Origin: Phoronis ovalis
Taxonomy: Eukaryota > Phoronida > Phoronidae
Direction: 5' to 3'
Assembly (NCBI GenBank): GCA_028565635.1
Contig: JAOXYB010067711.1
Span: 1 to 10,114 of the forward strand
DNA length: 10,114 nucleotides
Under the pieces are notes generated by a model that saw only the letters and a program-made list of their open reading frames with translations, made no database searches and was not told the DNA's origin. The position numbers and the translations under genes were made by a program. Numbering within the stretch: position 1 is the first letter of the stretch; each line of letters opens with the position of its first letter. Shown piece after piece: positions 7,862 to 10,114 of this stretch.

Positions 7862-7876
7862 GCGCCCCGCGGGCGC
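7862..7876. repeat. GC-rich subterminal hairpin of the hAT-like element
   Basis: GCGCCC (7862-7867) and GGGCGC (7871-7876) form a perfect 6-bp stem with a CGC loop, about 60 bp inside the right terminus. Subterminal structured sequence is a common feature of transposase binding regions in hAT elements. Confidence 0.65.
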
Positions 7877-7924
7877 TCGCCCTCAAATGCCATTTTTCCA
7901 CGCCCCCCTTCAGGAAAATCCTGG

Positions 7925-7935
7925 ATCCGCCACTG
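7925..7935 (-). repeat. Right terminal inverted repeat of the hAT-like element
   Basis: ATCCGCCACTG is the exact reverse complement of the left end at 6914-6924. Confidence 0.8.
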
Positions 7936-8187
7936 GTAAATATAGAAGTTTTAGGTTTTATTTATTCTACTACTCCATGAACATTCATACAAGTGTGCAA
8001 AAATGTACGAAATTGGTGGAAGAGAAAGGACAGTGAAATACTTGCATCAAACGGCTAAACCATGCCCCGGCCCGGGTGTCATCCAGTTTCAACTTTACAG
8101 CATAGGGATACGACAGTCGTAAAGCGGGACGACCTATTTGCGTCACTGCAGTGCAGACGATAGGCTACCCTGATACACACAAAAAAG

Positions 8188-8271
8188 ATGTCCAAACAGC
8201 TGACATTGTTCGGTACTGTGGCGCCGGAAAGCAGAGCAATTTACAAACAGGTACCAGACGTTTGTAAATAG
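8188..8271 (+). CDS. Short ORF with a transposon-like N-terminus
   Basis: A 27-codon frame starts at an ATG with A at -3 and reads MSKQLTLFGTVAPESRAIYK before continuing to TAG (8269-8271). A short basic start followed by 'KQ.TLFG' is a style I associate with N-termini of transposase-like or zinc-finger-type proteins in invertebrate genomes. A CAG|GTACCA site (GT at 8251) could act as a weak donor in phase 0. The ~150 bp upstream are less AT-rich than the surroundings and could be a promoter or 5' UTR. It lies between two hAT-like ends, so it may be the 5' exon of a deleted element. No domain can be assigned from this length. Confidence 0.25.
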   Translation: MSKQLTLFGTVAPESRAIYKQVPDVCK

Positions 8272-8589
8272 ATTTGTGTCAAAACATACAAGTTTATCGG
8301 TAGAGGTAAATACTTTTTAAATAGAATTTTCTCTTGAAATTGGTTGTCAGATTTTACACGTGCGTGACGTCCAGTCTGTGTTTAACGTGCTGAAATCAGA
8401 ATAACACACACTGGAATAATTTATGTTGCTATCGGTGACTAATTGATTCAGAACTTGTTTTCAGGAGAGCATCTGCCTTGGAAATGTCTTTTTCTGATAA
8501 CAGTATTAAAGTTCAGGCGATGTTGTAGTAAAAAGTTAAACTAGATAATGCACGATCCATATTCGTTCATGAATCAACTTTGGGTTTTC

Positions 8590-8696
8590 TATAAAAAATG
8601 ACACAGTGTGTCGTGGCAAATTAGAGTTCCAGAATGCACCAGATTGCAGAAAATAGCACCAAATATTGGCTCCGGAACCCCCTAGGTTCGCAACTG
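8590..8696 (+). mobile_element. 3'-end relic of a second hAT-like element
   Basis: From TATAAAAA at about 8590 the sequence follows the right-hand region of the element at 6914-7935 (7738 onward), including AGATTGCAG and AGCACCAAATATT. A deletion follows, and it then ends CCTAGGTTCGCAACTG (8681-8696), which matches the right end CCTGGATCCGCCACTG at 12 of 16 positions. No left end was found, so this is a truncated, older copy in the same orientation. Confidence 0.6.
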
Positions 8697-8805
8697 GATA
8701 GGGCAAAAATCTTACTAACCCCCTACGTTTGACCAGGGGGGTAAATCCTATATTAAACACTATACGTTTGTGGTCATTGTGATAACTTTTGAGATGATCC
8801 CATAG
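8697..8805 (-). repeat. Dispersed repeat, copy B (minus orientation)
   Basis: The core 8747-8801 is the inverted partner of 6759-6813 with four substitutions in 55 bp. Similarity continues more weakly toward 8700. It abuts the relic hAT end at 8696. Confidence 0.7.
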
Positions 8806-8972
8806 TGATACACAAAACTTAATTTTTTTATCTGGCTTTAGAAAAGCTTTAACAGGTGAAAACTTAACAAAATAAGAAAGAGTTGTAATAAAATTGTTTT
8901 ATGTATGCTCACAAAAAGGAGGGTATTTCCTATATCAAAGAACATAAGATTGTTTTTTTTTTGGTTTTGGCT
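8806..8972. other. AT-rich non-coding stretch
   Basis: Nothing was recognised. Confidence 0.5.
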
Positions 8973-9070
8973 CAGCATGCGAAGGATGCGTTTTGTGAAT
9001 GAATCGCGTGAGTATACGCAGAACTAGCGGAGAGCTACGTCATTGTTCATTCACAGAATGCGACATGCTG
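8973..9070. repeat. Imperfect inverted repeat with 42-nt loop
   Basis: The left arm 8973-9003 begins CAGCATG and ends GCGTTTTGTGAATGAA. The right arm 9046-9070 is, in reverse complement, CAGCATG followed by GCATTCTGTGAATGAA after a shorter spacer. The outer 7 bp match perfectly and the inner 16 bp match at 14 positions. A transcript across it could fold into a bulged stem. It may be the core of a small transposon or a hairpin RNA; nothing decides between these. Confidence 0.6.
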
Positions 9071-9977
9071 GGATCGCTTGGGTCTGAGACTGCATGATGG
9101 CTCCACCAAGTGCATGCAAATAGTCTATTGAATATAACAAAAGACAGAGTCCTATTCGGTGCCATGTGGTAAACCAAATGTTTGCTATGGCTGGATTTGA
9201 TCCCGATTTGATGTTTTAGTTTATCCTCTTCTAGTAATACCACTCCTTGAGTTCTGTTCTTCAAAAACCTTTCGGAATCCGTTTAATATTCAGTTCCATA
9301 TACTGTTCTGAAATGGAATTACGATTCTGCGGGATATTCTGTTTGTATAAATTTTTCTAAAAATTTTAAAAAGCAGCACGTACATTTTTTAATGATACAA
9401 AAAGATATATATTTTGTGTGGCTGCCATTAGCAGGACGGTAACAGTTGGGAAGGTAACATACTGTATAATACTGTGCGGGAATTCTGTCAACATCTGATC
9501 GAACCCTTTAAATTTTGAAAACATGTTTTTTTTAGATATTACATATTTTAAAATAAAAATTGAGTAAAACCCAGGCAAAATCTATATAACAATTTTTTTT
9601 ACACAAAATAGTTAACGTTTCCTGAAATTTTAACATACGCTGTGATACATTATAATAGTAATTCTTGGTAATTCAGACGTGTGTGTAACCTTGGACGAAT
9701 GTTACTAGTCTAGTCCCAGGTGCAACATGCATGAAATTTTTTGATGAATCTTTAATTAATTAATAATTCAATAATTTTTTATAGCATTTACAATTAACCA
9801 TTGATAACAAATAGTGATATATATTTGTTGTAGTGATTGCGCTATAAATTTCCAGAACATTGCAACCATGTAGAACATTTCCCCGGAGGGGTTACTCAAT
9901 AGAAAGTGATGATGGGTATGCTAGGCGCTCAGGTTGTCTATTTTTCGGCACGGCGTCCATCTCAAGGGGTGCATTTT
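9071..9977. other. AT-rich stretch without a supported gene
   Basis: Minus-strand frames at 9040-9264 (74 codons, opening at TTG) and 9366-9578 (70 codons) show no recognised domain. The first has a fairly balanced residue composition and overlaps the inverted repeat above, so a non-conserved exon cannot be excluded. Confidence 0.45.
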
Positions 9978-10008
9978 TATGCCCATCCACCATAGTGGAA
10001 TGGGCATA
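9978..10008. repeat. Long hairpin within a probable dispersed repeat
   Basis: TATGCCCATCCAC (9978-9990) pairs with GTGG (9995-9998) and, after one bulged A, ATGGGCATA (10000-10008), leaving a CATA loop: 13 base pairs in all. The style TTTTTATGCCC...GGGCATA followed by a GC-richer segment resembles a dispersed hairpin repeat common in mollusc genomes, though this is from memory. Confidence 0.7.
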
Positions 10009-10108
10009 TTCTCGTAGTGTATGCGGCGTCGGTGGCATATGTACCCTTTTCTTTATGTTGCTATAACGGCTTCAGCTTTCGTCAGATCATCTTTGTATTT
10101 GGTACAGG

Positions 10109-10114
10109 GTAAGT
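10109..10114 (+). other. Consensus splice-donor-like site at the window edge
   Basis: TACAGG|GTAAGT ends the window. It could be the donor of an exon lying in 9860-10108, where a 68-codon plus-strand frame covers the hairpin, but no coding signal supports it. Confidence 0.15.

Larger units (their letters stand above)
6914..7935 (+). mobile_element. Internally deleted hAT-like DNA transposon (1,022 bp)
   Basis: The ends are an 11-bp perfect terminal inverted repeat: CAGTGGCGGAT at 6914-6924 and ATCCGCCACTG at 7925-7935. A CAGTGGCGGAT-type end is characteristic of hAT elements known from molluscs and cnidarians. Inside, the left end is followed by a C-rich spacer and then abruptly by the last codons of a transposase (6959-7081), so nearly all of the coding region is missing. 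The remainder is a ~850-bp 3' region with AATAAA signals, a GC-rich subterminal hairpin and the right end. GTAAA abuts both ends (6909-6913 and 7936-7940); hAT elements normally leave 8-bp duplications, so this may be a degraded duplication or coincidence. It could move only if a related element supplied transposase. Confidence 0.75.

Noticed and set aside
7761-8036. 91-codon and overlapping 66-codon frames near the right end of the hAT-like element
   Set aside because: They consist of transposon subterminal sequence and its terminal repeat; similar proline-rich translations of such repeats often appear in predicted proteins but reflect non-coding transposon DNA.
8536-8760. 74-codon minus-strand frame
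   Set aside because: It is the antisense of the second hAT-like end fused to dispersed-repeat copy B, so it is a composite of two repeats.
9040-9264. 74-codon minus-strand frame with fairly protein-like composition
   Set aside because: It starts at TTG, overlaps an inverted repeat, and no domain or splice architecture was recognised; kept only as a remark in the regional entry.
9366-9578. 70-codon minus-strand frame
   Set aside because: No motif was seen, and its composition matches AT-rich background.
1-10114. CRISPR arrays, rRNA, tRNA genes or bacterial operons
   Set aside because: No regularly spaced palindromic repeats, no cloverleaf or rRNA-like segment, and no long or tightly packed reading frames; the splice and polyadenylation signals point to an animal genome.

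Overview
The window looks like a stretch of an animal genome, most probably a marine invertebrate such as a bivalve or gastropod mollusc. The DNA is strongly AT-rich. There are no long open reading frames, operons or bacterial-type start signals. There are good GT-AG splice signals, AATAAA-type polyadenylation signals, microsatellites, a decayed LINE tail, and cut-and-paste (hAT-like) transposon ends of a kind I associate with mollusc genomes. That assignment rests on repeat character and not on a database match.

Layout. 1-364: candidate short exons around an intron of about 100 bp with consensus splice sites. 365-2340: essentially non-coding, with a (AG)8 microsatellite and a possible LINE 3' tail near 1330-1485. 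2383-2443: a weak candidate exon ending at a GTAAGT donor. 2845-2901: three copies of a 19-bp tandem repeat. 3276-3380: a 34-codon ORF with a textbook signal peptide. 3459-3985: the decayed C-terminus and 3' tail of a non-LTR retrotransposon. 4000-5360: no supported gene apart from a weak minus-strand exon candidate. 5368-5519: five copies of a ~30-bp tandem repeat. 6384-6690: the best host-gene candidate, a two-exon gene for a ~50-residue secreted cysteine-containing peptide. 6914-7935: a complete internally deleted hAT-like element with 11-bp terminal inverted repeats that keeps the last ~40 codons of its transposase. 8188-8271: a short ORF with a transposon-like N-terminus. 8590-8696: the 3' end of a second, older hAT-like element. 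6759-6813 and 8747-8801 hold a pair of inverted dispersed-repeat copies that bracket both hAT ends. The last kilobase holds two hairpin-forming segments and no convincing gene.

How it fits together. Most recognisable sequence is mobile-element debris. Two short plus-strand reading frames with signal peptides (3276 and 6384) are the only parts that look like host protein. Both are too short for routine gene callers and both sit close to transposon insertions, so their status depends on transcript evidence. The peptide encoded at 6384-6690 carries a ten-residue stretch resembling the end of the vertebrate insulin A chain, but it lacks the other cysteines of that fold. It is flagged as a curiosity and not as an insulin.
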